Source of the DNA: Gentiana macrophylla
Lineage: Eukaryota > Streptophyta > Magnoliopsida > Gentianales > Gentianaceae
Direction of reading: 5' to 3'
DNA length: 64,000 nt
Assembly: GCA_026214975.1 (NCBI GenBank)
Contig: CM047805.1
Span: 195,176,601 to 195,240,600, forward strand
Position numbers and translations under genes: made by a program. Below, one piece after another: positions 32,336 to 45,600 of the stretch; position 1 is the first letter of the stretch, and each line of letters opens with the position of its first letter. Under the pieces are notes generated by a model. It saw only the letters and a list, made by a program, of their open reading frames with translations. It was not told where the DNA came from and made no database searches.

Positions 32336-33173
32336 GTAGCATGTAAATCAAAAGACATCTACTTGCGCCGATATAATTAGATGCTCCAACTCATATTTCA
32401 AATCCACTTCTCCGCATCTCCCCAATTTGAGAAATAATTCTTCATGGATGAGTCAAAAGTAGAAACAATTAGTAATGCATATCTCTACAGTGAAGTATAA
32501 TTCAAGAAAATATTGAAGTTCACAAGAAAACACTACACGACTTGACCATTTCTGCTTTCAAGCAATCAAGAATAACTATATACATCTGCAATTAAATGAT
32601 ACTTGACATCAAAGAATAGCGATAGAGATAATGTGAGAAAAAGCCACCGGATAACGCAATGGAAAAAGCCCTCTATCTTTCATGAACGCCTCGATAATTA
32701 CGCAATGTATCTCATAAAATCAGACTTAATTCATCTGTGTTTTCGTAAATCTTTAAGTCTCGTCCATTTATGGAACCTTGATAAAGAGCCATGTTTCGAC
32801 AAAAGAGTGGCGAACACATTTCTACTACCAAAAAGAAGAAGAAAGAACAATCAAGAAGCAATATCGACCTCAATGTACACAAAAATGCAAATTTAAACAA
32901 GTTCTTCAATAGGACTATAAAAAATCATGACATAATTATCTTTTCTTTGAAATTGAGGGTCAAATTTTACTCGAGTACAACAAAAATAATTCTTTGGGGT
33001 TTACAACTTATGTATTTTAAAGAATTTAAATAACAAGAAACACTGATCCGACAGTTTTTTTCAAATTCAATAACAACAACCGTAAGACACCAAATTTCAG
33101 TGCATCTACCAAGTCCCGATTATCTCAATAAAGAAAATACTACAAAGCGGAATTTCGGTAAACTATTGTTGAT

Positions 33174-33274
33174 CAACAATAGAACAAGCATCGTATACGC
33201 GCAAAATCATAAATAAATAAGAGATTGCTCTCAATGGTGATTTTGGGTGTACGATGCTTGTTCTATTGTTGAAA
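33174..33274. other. Inverted repeat with 23-bp arms and ~50-nt loop
   Basis: AACAATAGAACAAGCATCGTA (about 33176) is inverted as TACGATGCTTGTTCTATTGTT (about 33252-33272). A second inverted pair, AGATTGCTCTCAATGGTGAT (33221) and its inverse (about 33800-33820), encloses the adjacent gene-like segment. Confidence 0.75.
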
Positions 33275-33672
33275 CAGACTTAGAAGCTATTTTCGAAATC
33301 AGGGCATCAATTAGCACCTTCCTGTTAGTCGAAATGGGTTTTATAGTCACCGGGGCTTCCATTGTTGATGCAGGGACCTCCATAGTCTTAGAAATATCCA
33401 CATATAGTTCTAGGGACGACTTACCCTTCTCCATTTCCTTCAAATTTCCGTATGCAAGTGCAAGCGGCCGAACCTTGCTCTGTCGTAACACCCATTACCG
33501 TACACAGTAGCCAAAGCTCCATGGCCATGGCTTCTCGGTGGAATTCACAACAATTGAGGAGTAAAACACCTTCATTTGCATCAGGGAGAGCAACAATTGG
33601 AGCTAATTCATCCAATTTCTTCAATTTTGAGGATGAACCTGCTCCCGTTGTTTTCTTTGATTTTTGTCCCAT
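33231..33672 (-). pseudogene. Unrecognised gene-like fragment in element B
   Basis: From an ATG at 33672 the minus strand encodes a basic start (MGQKSKKTTGAGSSSKLKK) followed by DELAPIVALPDANEGVLLLN, to a stop at 33421. A second frame, 33491-33231, overlaps and carries EMEKGKSSLELYVDISKTME and further hydrophilic sequence, so one frameshift could join them. I do not recognise either part. The segment is bounded by the 33221/33800 inverted repeat. It may be the 5' exon of a captured host gene or a fast-evolving element gene. Confidence 0.35.
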
Positions 33673-34139
33673 TTGGGACCAAAAAGGACGAAGAAGATGG
33701 CAATGATTCAGCGAGGAAGAAGATATCTATGAGAAAGAATGATTGAGATGAAGGTATTGAGAAAGTCGAAAAAAGCGGAGGAGACCTAGTCGCCCAAAAT
33801 CACCATTGAGAGCAATCTCTCTAAATTCGACAGACCTGTCATAGATTTGTAGAGGATAAGGTTACTTGCTTATAGATTTGTAGCTCTTCTTCGCTAACGG
33901 GAGGGAGATTTTATGTAGCTAAGAGTCTGTAGATTTATCATTTCCGAAAAAGAAATTAGAACGTCCTTATAACCGAATACGTTTTTGTGTTATTTGTTTA
34001 TAAGGACGTGTTTTGGGACTTAATTAGGCATTTAGGACACATTTAAAAGATCATTAGTTATAAGGACGGAATTTAAATAGTTTTCCTATTATACCCTTAT
34101 TAGAGAACAATTGGTGGCACAGATTCAAAGCTTTCATCC

Positions 34140-35880
34140 AGAAATTGGAATAAATTTATATACTTCAATGGCGGAATCATCGGCAGGAGAAGAAGACGGT
34201 AAAATCACCGGCGGAATGGCTGAATCCTTCTTCTGAGCCTGGTGTCATCTTGGTGATAGCTCTCCGGCGTTCCTGGGCGTTTTCAATGTTTCCAGGGTTC
34301 TCTTTCTGTTTTTAGCTACTCCAATCCCCTCTTGTAGCGGCTGAATCCATTTTTGAGCTTTGGAGTTTTTGATTTACGGAGATGGTCACTGGATGCTCTA
34401 CTCTTAATCATGGCTTGAGTTGAGTATCTCCATTGATCCATGGGTTCTAATTGAAGCTCTTCGTTGCTCTCTCTTGCTGCTGGACTCTCTCCTCATTCGT
34501 TTTGAGGGTTTATTTCATAGTTGAAATTGAGGTTTGTTTGTGCCTGAGGTTACCCCTGCTGTGCTTGTTTCTCCGGTGGGTGGATTTGCCTTCCTCTACT
34601 TGGATCTGCTAGTGTTTTATCTTGGGCTTTGATGCTTAATTTCTGGTTTTGAGATGTCATGCTCTTGAAATAATGCTGCTTTGGAGGTTGATTTTAGTTC
34701 TTTTGTTGCTTCTCTTACTTGTATTTGAAGTTGGACTTGGGCCGCTTGGCATGCCTGTTATCTGCCTCCAAAGTTTTGATATATGATGCTTATGGGATTG
34801 CAATATCTTCTGGTGTTGCTTTGTGATCTGTATTGGCTCCCTCTTAATTTGAATGTTGCTGTTGCTACTGTTTTTGGATTTCCACACCTTCACAGTATCA
34901 AGACTGATTTCCTTATTGATGATGTGTTAGCAATGGGAATTAGAGGAGTTAGAGTTGATTTGCTTCACAGTATCAAGACTGCAAAGTTGTTCCCTTGTTT
35001 TGCTAAATACTTTGTAACAGGATTGCTGTGTTCCTTTTCTTAGCTTGCTGATCTGCTGGCTCTGTTGTGTTCTTGTATTACCTGCTGATATGAAAACTAG
35101 TTTTGTTGATTCTGATAATGTGGTTACTCATTTTGCTCCTGCTTTTGTTATTAGTTGTCCCTGCTGATTCTTAGCTGATTCTTGGAGTTTCTTGGGGTAA
35201 TTATGTATACCTGTGCACTCGAATGTTGTTTTGACTCCTCTTGAATGCTTGTTTAGTTTTCTGTGGGTCTCGGTTTGGTGGTTTTAAAGTGTTGTTTGCT
35301 GCTGCAATGATATCAGTAGTTTGCTAAGAAGTTGTGTGTTCCTCTACTTGGACCATATCAATGGGAAGAAACATCAGTGGGCTTTGGGTATGTCTATGTG
35401 AGCTGAGCGTTCATCTCTGCAAATTAGGAGAAAAAGCCAACTGGACAGAGTTGTGATTTGTGTACTGGCTTAGAGAATGCAAGAGTGTGAATAGGTAATC
35501 TGGAATTCATCTTTTCAAGGTCTGTGTATCAGCTGTGCATTTGTTGTATCAAAGCTTGCTGTTCTTGTATGTGATTATAGTCAAACTTGAACATTAATTG
35601 ACATATTTTTGTAATAGTTCATCTGTAAGGCTTAAAGTGTTATATCTGAATTTGAACCTTTTAGTCTAATTATATATCTGCATTGTTTTTGTTTCTTTCA
35701 AGCTGTACTGAACTAAATATTTTATCATATTACATTATAAAACAGTGTTTGCATTCTTTATCTATTCGCAAATTATTTTCAAGTGTATTCTGCTTTAACA
35801 ACATATGTTTTGTCAATGAATTTTTGTTTTATCACATGCACTTTTTTTCTGGATGATATTTTATTTTTTCCTTTCTTTTT
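34140..35880 (+). other. Non-coding cargo of element C
   Basis: T/G-rich sequence with CCGGCG words near its left end and no sustained ORF. CTTCACAGTATCAAGACTG occurs twice (34889, 34965) as a 76-bp duplication. Composition suggests captured UTR or intron sequence; no parent is identified. Confidence 0.35.
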
Positions 35881-36039
35881 TTGAGGAATGATCCGGACAC
35901 AACCGTTGTGACACGAGTGTCACATCATGTATCGACACCGTTGATCATGATGTAATAATGATCAATTAGTTTAACATGCGTCACCTTGAAACAAAGAAAG
36001 TAAAGATATACGTTGATGGTGGGTTTGTGTATTATTTGG

Positions 36040-36290
36040 CGATGTCACTGCATAAAATGCCAATGTCACTGCATAAATTGTTGATGTCACTGCATATCTG
36101 ATTGCCGATGTCACTGCATAAAATGCCGATGTCACTGCATAAAATGTTGATGTCACTGCATATCTGATTGCCGATGTCACTACATGAATTGTTGATGTCA
36201 CGCATATATGATTGCCGATTTCACTGCATAAAATGTTGATGTCACTGCATATATGATTTCCGATGTAACTGCATAAAAAATATGAATTAA
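36040..36290 (-). repeat. TGTCACTGCATA array in element C
   Basis: Ten or more units of GATGTCACTGCATAAAATG / GATGTCACTGCATATCTGATT, the inverse of the array in element A at 6838-7075 but more regular. Confidence 0.8.
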
Positions 36291-37094
36291 GGTGAAAGAT
36301 TTATGTTGATCGTAGTTTTATATCAAAAGATATAACCATTTGAAGTCGATTTTATGAAGAAAATAAATCGATTTTATGAAATTAAGTCGGAAAAATATCA
36401 AATTTCATCACGGCGTTGCTTCATCAAATGTCATTGCATCCCGGTGATCACTGCATCCCGATGGTCTCTGCATCGCGGTGTCTTTGGATCGAGGGTGATC
36501 ACTTCATCGCGGTGTCTCTGCATCGTGGGTGGCCACTGCATCGCGGTGTCACTTCATATATGCAGATATATGATTGCCGATGTCACTACAAAAATTGTTG
36601 ATGTCATTCATATATGATTGCTGATGTCACTGCGTAAAATGTTGATGTCACTGCATATTTGATTGTCGATGTCACTTCATCACGGTGGTCAATGTATCGG
36701 GTAGTCACACCATCGCGGTGGTCATAAAAAAAAAACAAAAAAACTCAGCCCTGCATTTGGGAAGGAAAAAAAAAAAAAAAAACAACAACAACAACAAACA
36801 AACAAACAAACACAACAGCAGCAGCAAGATTCTATATTAAATAGAAAAAGTAATAAATAAACATTCAGCATTGTATATGCCGTCCGTTCCGTCCTCTTCT
36901 TTTTTTTTTTTCTTCATTAAGGGTATTTGGGTCTATTTACCTAATTTTTGTCCTTATAACTAAGTGTTTGTTTTGAGTGTCATTTTTGCCTAATTAAGTC
37001 CAAAATGTGTCCTTTTGAATAATTGTCCCTAAGTTTTTTGAGTGTCCTAAATGATCATTAAGTCTCTAACGACGGCCTTATAACTAATATCCAC

Positions 37095-37150
37095 TTTTAA
37101 AATTACTAGTTATTATAATACTTAATGCCAAGAGGAGTTACGAAAACAAT
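37095..37150. repeat. Direct repeat, copy 2, flanking the B/C block
   Basis: The partner of 30210-30263. Confidence 0.7.
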
Positions 37151-37500
37151 TGTACTTAGTGCATTAATAGAAGTCATTAATACTGGAATTCATGACAAGA
37201 AAGTAATGGAGTAATTATGATCAAAATTTCCATTAAAAAATTAAAATTATTATGTAGTAGTTCATATATGTACTAAAAAAACAAATTAATACTTACAAGA
37301 TAAAAATATTATACGTTCATATTTATATACTATAGATAAATGTTGTAGATTGAAAATCGGTTTTTGCTACTATTAACAAGATTTAATTATTTATATACTT
37401 TTAAAACATAATTTTCATACAAAATAAGAGTTTTCTTAAGTATTAAATACTATCCAATGTCAATACTTATTTCTAGGAATTTCATGGCTTAGCGGGAATG
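37151..37500. other. Intergenic, nothing recognised
   Basis: AT-rich spacer between the direct repeat and the LTR copy at 37501. Confidence 0.45.
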
Positions 37501-38725
37501 AATCGTTCGGCCATGCTCTGAGATAAAATATCAAAGCACGAAGCATTCCTAAAATATTTGATCTATTATATCATTTAATTACTAACACCCAAAATAACAT
37601 AGTCATTACAACAATCATATTCTAATCACCAGTACAATACAACATACACTTCAAATAGTATCATCAAATACACAACCTCTAGAAATAAATGCAATAAACT
37701 TATCGCTTTCAGTGATGCGTAGCTAGACATCCAAGTTCAACATCATCTGCCATATACTATGCTTTATCTGAAAAAAAAAAAAAAAGAAATGGACATGGTG
37801 AGCTCAAAAGCCCCGTAAGAACAGACTATCAAAAGGAAACTAAAGATGTCACTGGGCAGGCTATTTAGAGTTCCTGGATTAATAATTCTAAAATAATACT
37901 GAAAGTAAAATACGAGAAAATAAATAGCATAATTATAATACTGAAATGAATCGACAATATTAATTGAAATTCTAACATGCGGAAGTAGTTATGATAAAAT
38001 TATAATTAAGGCTATCTCCAAAATAAGGAGCTTAAACTAATGTTACTAATGTTACGGTTCTAATGTCACAACTAAAAGAACTGAACTAGATGCAGACCGG
38101 ATATCCATTATTCTTGCCCATGGACGGGGACTAATCGGCTCCGGCAACAATCTCACATCTACTACCCGTGAGCAAGGGCTAGTGCCGGGGACCCTCGAGG
38201 ATTCATTGTGAACTGAAAATAAATAAATAGGGTGACATGAACCGTAGCATTTTTCTGAATGTCTACTGCTTCGTGTTCATCTTTTTATACTCTAAATGTT
38301 TAACTCTAAATAACTCATCATATCCTATAAAATATAATATTCCTCAAAATACATACTTTCTTATAATTATAATGTTTATAAGTCTTATATTTTATTTACA
38401 ATAAAATCATATATTTATTATTTTAATATAATTATTCAAAATCAATATATCAAACTTGAATCCTAAACTCATAATAAAAAATTCCTTCCGTATAACTATT
38501 TAATGCCTAAATATAAATCTAACATTTCACAACCCTTTTATAATTGAAATATATATATTTATTCGAAAATCATTATCATGATATTATTATAAATATCATA
38601 ACTTATAATCATTCTAACAAAATATAATATAATTTGTATTGTTTATAAAATAATGTTTTTAGAGAAAAACATATTTAAGGTAGGAAAATTATAAATTTGG
38701 GAATAATCTGTTAAAAGAATCAATG
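37501..38725 (-). repeat. Gypsy-type LTR, copy 2 (partner of 18491-19790)
   Basis: It starts within ATCGTTCGGCCATG and runs parallel to 18530-19785 to AATAATCTGTT, with small indels. The outer TGTAACGTCCCG end is missing, so it is truncated. Confidence 0.75.
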
Positions 38726-39649
38726 GTCTAAAATTATAAATAGGTGTTCTACATCTGGGCAGTTGATTGCAAATCGAGAGGTCGATTGAAGTCGTTTTCA
38801 TCTCAGTGGATAACAAATTGGCTTCTGGGTCCACATATGGGTATTTATGACAATTCCGACAAAGATTCTATGGCGGTTATAGGGCTAGGGAATTGTGCAT
38901 ATATATACCAATGTTGTAATCAATGCAGTGTGAGAAAATCCTTGTAACTTTGTGCATAATAACATATCTCCTTTTCTGTCCGTGGAATAGTCGGACAATG
39001 ATTTAAAAACCACGTTAAATCACCGTGTTCTCTTTGTTTTACATGTTTTATCAATTTCCGCCATACTTTATGTTTGCATTGCTATTGTTTTATCTTTCTT
39101 AAACTGCAAGTTTCTCGTTTTAACAATTTTACGGACAACTTGTCGTGCCGTAGAAATATTACCGGTCAGGTGCCCATCCGCAGATGATGTAATACGAGTT
39201 TAATTTCATCCCACGCTACTCTCGGTCTAAGTGACGTAATAAAGGAAATAAGGAAACAAATAAATATATCAATGTTATATTAAACACATCACAATTATTC
39301 CGTAATCACAATGAAATAAATTTCCGTTTTTTGGACTGCAGAAGTCGCGGCAGTCAAACAGAGCCCGCGGTATCTCCAGAACCGAAAAGTTGCCTCGTTC
39401 CATCAAGCAACTTCCTTCATAAGTTAATTGTCACATATTTTGGAAAAAATATTTCAATACTAGAAAAATGAAAACAGGAAGACATCATTTACTCAAACAC
39501 ATGACTATGTTATGACCATTTTGTTGCAGTAATTAATGACATACAATAAAACACGGAAACAATAGTAATAATGTGTCGAAAAATCATGTCACCCACAACA
39601 CAAAATGTTGACATGGTAAGCAAAATTTAGAGAAAAATGATGAACAAAA
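38726..39649. other. Intergenic 3' of UGT-2; no gene seen
   Basis: It contains GCATATATATACC (about 38897), followed by a 300-bp T-rich stretch that could be the promoter and leader of a decayed LTR. Nothing can be assigned firmly. Confidence 0.35.
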
Positions 39650-42600
39650 TCAGATACCAATAGATGGTTTCTTATTGAAATTCTGACAGAGTTTGTTAAT
39701 CTCCTCCGTAACAGTATCAATATCCTCATCCCCTTTCTTTTTAAGTTGCTCACTCAGTTTCTTCATTTTCTTCCTCACTTCCTCTCCACTTTCATCCACC
39801 ACAACTTGTCTAATCACTTTAGCAATTTCCATGCTCTGAAGCTTTTCTTCCTCATCTCTAATGGCTTCCACCCCAACTCCAACTGCTTCCACTAGTCTAG
39901 CATTTAAAGGTTGATCAGAATGCATTGGCAGAGCAATAATCGGAACCCCGAATTTCATGCTTTCATTCACAGAATTCCATCCACAATGACTCAAAAACCC
40001 GCCTACATTCGAATGCTTTAGAATTCTCTTCTGTGGGGCCCATCCCTCCACTATCATTCCTCTGTCTTTTATCTTCTCCAAAAACCCATCTGGAAATGCT
40101 TCATCAATTGTGATTTTCTCTTCTGCAGAAATTCTGATGACCCATATGAAATTAACATCACTTAGTTCCAACCCTTTTGCTATTTCATATCTTTCTTCCT
40201 TTTTTAAGAAATACTCACTGCCAAAGCAAACAAAGAGGACTGATGATTTCTCTTTTTTCTCAAGAAATTGAATGATTTCTGATGGGTCTTCATCTTCATC
40301 AGTTGAGGAAGAATCTTCAATCAACTGGCCGACTGGTACCACCTTCTTTTCCCAAAATTTTTCGAGGATATCTATGTATTTGTCTTCAATTTCTCTGCAA
40401 GATTTTACCAACAAAATGCTACATGAATTCCTCACGGCCCCATCGATTCTCTTGAGGTCTTTAAGAGTCTCAACGTCAAAGGATTGATCACCTGGAAAAA
40501 AAATATAAATTTAGTCTAAAATTTGGTCTATTTAGGGTTTTTAGTCTTATTTTTGCTGCGATTGCAATTTCAGTCCCATAACTTTAAAAAAAATTTATTT
40601 CATAATTATTTTTTCTTCAAGCCCGGTTTTCGAAATCAACTTATCCAAATAATCCGTCCGAATCGCATTTGGGGAGCTAGGATTTTAATCAGGATAAATT
40701 AATAGATCAGACGTCGAGTTAAATCGGATGAACTGGATTAAGAATAATTTATGTCGTAAATCGCACCACATAGATTTTATAGTGTAATTTTATTTTTGGG
40801 ATAGGTTTGGTAGCAAAACGTTAAATACAACTGTTAAATTGTGCTACACATTTCTAGAAAAATAAAAGAAATTTCTAGAATGTGTTTCAGTTGTATGTAA
40901 GAGATTAGAAAAATATTACTACACTCTACTAGAATGGAAGCTACTAGAAATATTGGTACACTCTACTAGAATGGAAGCTACTAGATACATGTAGCACTAG
41001 TAGTGATTGTTAAAAATTAAGACATATCTAGAAAACTCCATAAGGATCTTGAGCCATCATATGGAGACTATATATATGGCACTACCCCATGTACTTGAAC
41101 CAAGCAATCAAGCAATCAATACAATAAAATTACTTTCTCCAATTTCTCCAACTTATCAATTCTTTTCCATCTCACACTCATCATCCTAGCCTTCTCCATT
41201 CAACCTTCTACAAAAACTCTAACAAGTGGTATCGGAGCTCGGTTTTAAACACAACAACAATCGGGCGAAATCAACATCATGGCGGATTACACACTCCGCT
41301 CATCCATTCGGTTCCAATTTTCCGGGTGAAAATTTCGACTATTGGTTCATTAAAATGAGAACCTATTTTTGTGCTCAAGATTTATGGGATATCGTAAGTA
41401 AAGGATTTAGCATCCCCGACGACATCTCAAATTTATCTACCGCACAAAAGAAAGAACTCAAGGAGAATCAACAGAAGATGCTCAAGCATTATTAGCCCTT
41501 CGATTAAGCGTGGATCAAGAATTGTTTCCGAGAATCATGAGTGCCAAGACGGCTAAAGCGATGGATAAGTTGCAGGAGGAGTTTCAAGGCAATGAAAAGG
41601 TACGAGTCTCAAAACTCCATTCATTGAGGAGAAATTTCAGAATTTAAAAATGAAAGATTCGGAGAATGCTAAAGACTACTACACAAGAGTAGATTCATTA
41701 GCAAATCAATTGCGAAGCGAATGGAGAAGACGTCCCAGAGAAGAAAATTGTGGAAAAAATATTAATTACATGTACTGAAAAAATATGATCCAATCATTAC
41801 ACTATTGAGCGATCAAAAGATTTGGAAAAATTGTCTCGCTTGAAATTGATGGGGTCTTTAGAAGCTCATGAACATAGATTGGAAAGGCGTCACGAAGGCA
41901 CAAATCAAAATGCTTTTCAATCTAAGTTCAAAACGCCGTCACAAAAATCAAAACAAAATGATCGGAGATCAAATGAAGGTTCTAAAAATACAGAGCTTCC
42001 AAACAAAACATTTTCTTCTTCTTGCGTTATATGCAAGAGGAAAAGCCATTTGGAGAAAGATTGTTGGTTTAAAGGAAAACCACAATGCAAAAATTGCAAG
42101 AAATTTGGTCACGTCGAGAAGGTATGTCGATAAAAAGAAATCATCAAGCTAACTTTTCAAGAAAAGGACGTCGAAGACAACCTCTTCATGCCTGTCAAGT
42201 AGCAAACAGAGGAAAAGAAAGATACATGGTATCTTGACAATTGGTTGCAAGACAATCACATGACAAAAGATGAATCTATATTTTGCCATCTTGAAAATTC
42301 AAGACAAATATTAAGATAGAAATGGTGAATTTATGGAGGCTACAGGAAAATGCACTATTGTCATTAACACAAAGAAGGGCAAGCGATACATAAATGAGGT
42401 GCTCTTGGTTCCGAGTATAGATCAAAATCTATTGAGTGTCGGGCAAATGATGGAGAAAGGATACTCGTTGCATTTTGAAGGAGATTCTTGTACAATATAT
42501 GATAAAAAAGATAAATCCCTTCAAATTGCATAAATAAAAATGAAGGAAAAACGATGCTTTCAAATCCAATGGAGTTATGCAAGAGATGTCGCAATGAAGG

Positions 42601-45600
42601 CACAAGTTGACGACTCGTGGTTATATGCACGAAGGCTTGGTCACTTCAATTTCAATGGATTAAAAAACTACATCGAAAGAACATGATGAAAGATGTCCCG
42701 ACTATAAAGGCACCCGATCGTGTTTGTGAAGGATGCATGCTCGAAACAACATCGACAACCATTTCCTGTCGGAAAAGCTTGGAGAGCGAAGGAGCCATTA
42801 GAATTGGTGCACACACAGCGCTTGTGGCCCAATCGCGCACTCCTTCACATGAACAAAATAGGTACTTCATTCTCTTCATTGATGATTTTACCGAATGACA
42901 TGGGTTTATTCTATGCGTGAAAGATCGCAAGTATATGAAATATTTAAAAATATAAGGCCTATGTCGAAACAAAGTGGTCACTACATGAAGACCATAAGAA
43001 GTGATCGAGGCAAAGAATATACATCTAGAGAATTCAACAAGTTATGTGAAGATGAAGGCGTGGAGCACCAATTGACAGTTGGATACGCTCCAGAACAAAA
43101 TGGTGTATCAGAACGCAAAAATAGAACCGTTATGGAGACAAAGAAGAGCTATGCTAATAGAGAAAGGACTTCCGAAAACATTCAGGCGGGAGCGGTGCAT
43201 ACTGCAGTCTACTTGCTAAACAGATGTCCAACCAAAGCCGTTCAGGACAAAACACCATTCGAAGCCTGGAGTGGGCGAAAGCCATCAGCAAAGCATCTTA
43301 GAGTCTTCGGCTCCATCTGTTATGTTCACATTCCAAAAGAGAAAAGGAGTAAGCTGGATGAAAAGACAGAGAAAGGGATTTTCTTAGGCTATAGTACACA
43401 ATCAAAAGGTTACCGTGTTTATAGCTTAAGAACAAGAAAGCTTATTGTCAGCCGAGATGTTGAATTTGACGAGGATGCAAGCTTCAATTGGGAAACAGAG
43501 GAAGTTGAAAGGAAAACTATTAATATGGCACCAATTCTACGAACCAACGAAGAAGACAACCGTCAACCAGAATCACCAGCTCGCGCTATCATTGAAGAAA
43601 CATCACAAGATGAAGGCTCTTCTCCAGAGACACCACCAAGGAAAACAAAATCCTTGAGTGAGATATATGAGAGATGCAATCTCACCTTGATAGAACCAGG
43701 AAGTTATGAAGAAGCTTCCAAAGAAGAAGTTTGGAGAAAAGCAATGGAAGAAGAAATTAAGATGATAAACAAGAATGAAACGTGGGAGCTAGCAAGTCCA
43801 TCTCCGCACAAAGTTAGTCATCGGTGTTAAGTGGGTCTATAAAACAAAGCTTAATCCTGATGGCTCCATCCAAAAACACAAAGCAAGGCTTGTAGCCAAA
43901 GGCTACTCTCAACAATTTGAAGTGGATTACAACGAGACATTTGCTCCTGTTGCACGATTGGATACGATACGTGCATTAATTGCCCTCTCTGCACAAAAGG
44001 ATGGAAATTCATCACCGGATGTTAAATCAGCATTTCTCAACGGATACCTTGAGGAAGAAATTTACGTGGAGCAGCCTCAAGGATTTATCGTGAAAGGAGA
44101 AGAAGACAAAGTACTAAAGTTAAAGAAAGCTTTATACGGGATCAAGCAAGCCCCACGGGCTTGGTATAGCAGAATTGATAATTACTTCATCACGCAAGGT
44201 TTCAGGAGGAGCAAAAGCGAGCCTACACTTTACATTAAGACACGAGATTCAAGTGACAGACTTATTGTTTCCTTATACGTTGATGATCTCATCTTTACGG
44301 GAAACAATGTGGACATGATCAAGAGTTTTAGACAAGACATGATGAAGACGTTCGAAATGACAGACTTGGGATTAATGCACTACTTCCGGAATCGAGGTAA
44401 ACCAAAAACAAAATGGGATTTTCATTTCCCAAATGAAATATACAGATAGTCTTCTTGAAAAATTCAAGATGAAAGGGTGCAAGAGTGTTGCAACTCCACT
44501 TGACAACAAAGCACTCAAGAGCGAAGATGGCACGCCAATGGCAGATTGTACGGTCTATCGACGCCTCATTGGAAGTTTACTCTATCTAACAACTACAAGA
44601 CTCGACATTATGTTTGCAACAAGTTATCTCTCAAGGTTCATGCAATGTCCAAGTCAAGTTCACTTCGGAGCAACTAAAAGAGTGCTAAGATATCTCGCAA
44701 GGTACAAAGGATTACGGCATCTGGTATGGATCGAGTCCTCGACTCAAAATTGATTGGGTACACTGATAGCGATTGGCGGATCATCGAGATGATAAAAGCA
44801 CATCTTGCTATGCATTCACTTTGGGCTCGGGAATATTCTCTTGGGCAACAAAAAGCAAGACACAATTGCACTATCAACAAAGAAGAGAATATGTAGCGTT
44901 AGCGCATTGACAACATGCCAAGCTTTATGGCTCAAACGCATACTTGAGGACATGGGGAGCCTCGAGAAGAAGCAACATTGATCTACCGTGACAATTAATT
45001 CGGCAATTTCAATGGCGAAAAACCCGAGATTTCACAACAAGACTAAACACATAAGAATCAAGTACCACTTCATCGAGAAGTTGTGGCCAATAAAGAAATA
45101 GAAGTCATGCATTGCGAGGAGAAGAAGAACAAGCTTAGCCGACATATTCACAAAAGCACTACCAAGAGACAAGTTCGAGCTATTACGAGAAAAGATTGGT
45201 GTCACCAAATGTGTACCAAGGAGGAGTGTTAAATTGTGCTACACATTTCTAGAAAAATAAAAGAAATTTCTAGAATAGAAGCTTCTAGTTGTATGTAAGA
45301 GACTAGAAAATATTACTACACTCTACTAGAATGGAAGCTACTAGAAATATTGGTACACTCTACTAGAATGGAAGCTACTAGATACATGTAGCACTAGTAG
45401 TGATTGTTAAAAATTAAGACATATCTAAAAACTCCATAAGGATCTTGAGGCCATCATATGAGACTATATATATGGCACTACCCCATGTATCTTGAACCAA
45501 GCAATCAAGCAATCAATACAATAAAATTACTTTCTCCAATTTCTCCAACTTATCAATTCTTTTCCATCTCACACTCATCATCCTAGCCTTCTCCATTCAA

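Larger units (their letters stand above)
30342..33973. mobile_element. Element B: gene-capturing TIR-like element
   Basis: The left end reads GTTATAAGGACATTCTAATT and is duplicated in tandem (30342 and 30375). The inverse of the right end reads GTTATAAGGACGTTCTAATT. The interior holds a 470-bp tandem duplication, a 21-bp minisatellite, further TGTCACTGCAT arrays and two apparent gene pieces on the minus strand. No transposase is seen. Ends and arrays tie it to elements A and C; only the terminal ~20 bp are clearly inverted. Confidence 0.6.
33996..37084. mobile_element. Element C: inverted relative of element A
   Basis: The left end GTTTATAAGGACGTGTTTTG and the inverse of the right end GTTATAAGGCCGTCGTTAGA share about 45 bp of similarity (continuing GACTTAAT-A...TTTAGGACAC). 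The right 1.2 kb (35880-37084) matches element A 6116-7230 inverted, including an identical 50-bp block TATATCTTTTGATATAAAAC (36320-36270). The left 1.8 kb (34140-35880) is unrelated to A, GT-rich, non-coding and transcript-like, probably other captured DNA. It abuts element B. Confidence 0.65.

Noticed and set aside
33996..37084. MULE assignment for element C based on a 9-bp target duplication
   Set aside because: Flanks GTGTTATTT and TAATATCCA do not match at the boundaries I can define.
42652..42981. Minus ORF of 109 codons in Copia-II
   Set aside because: Antisense shadow of the integrase-coding strand.
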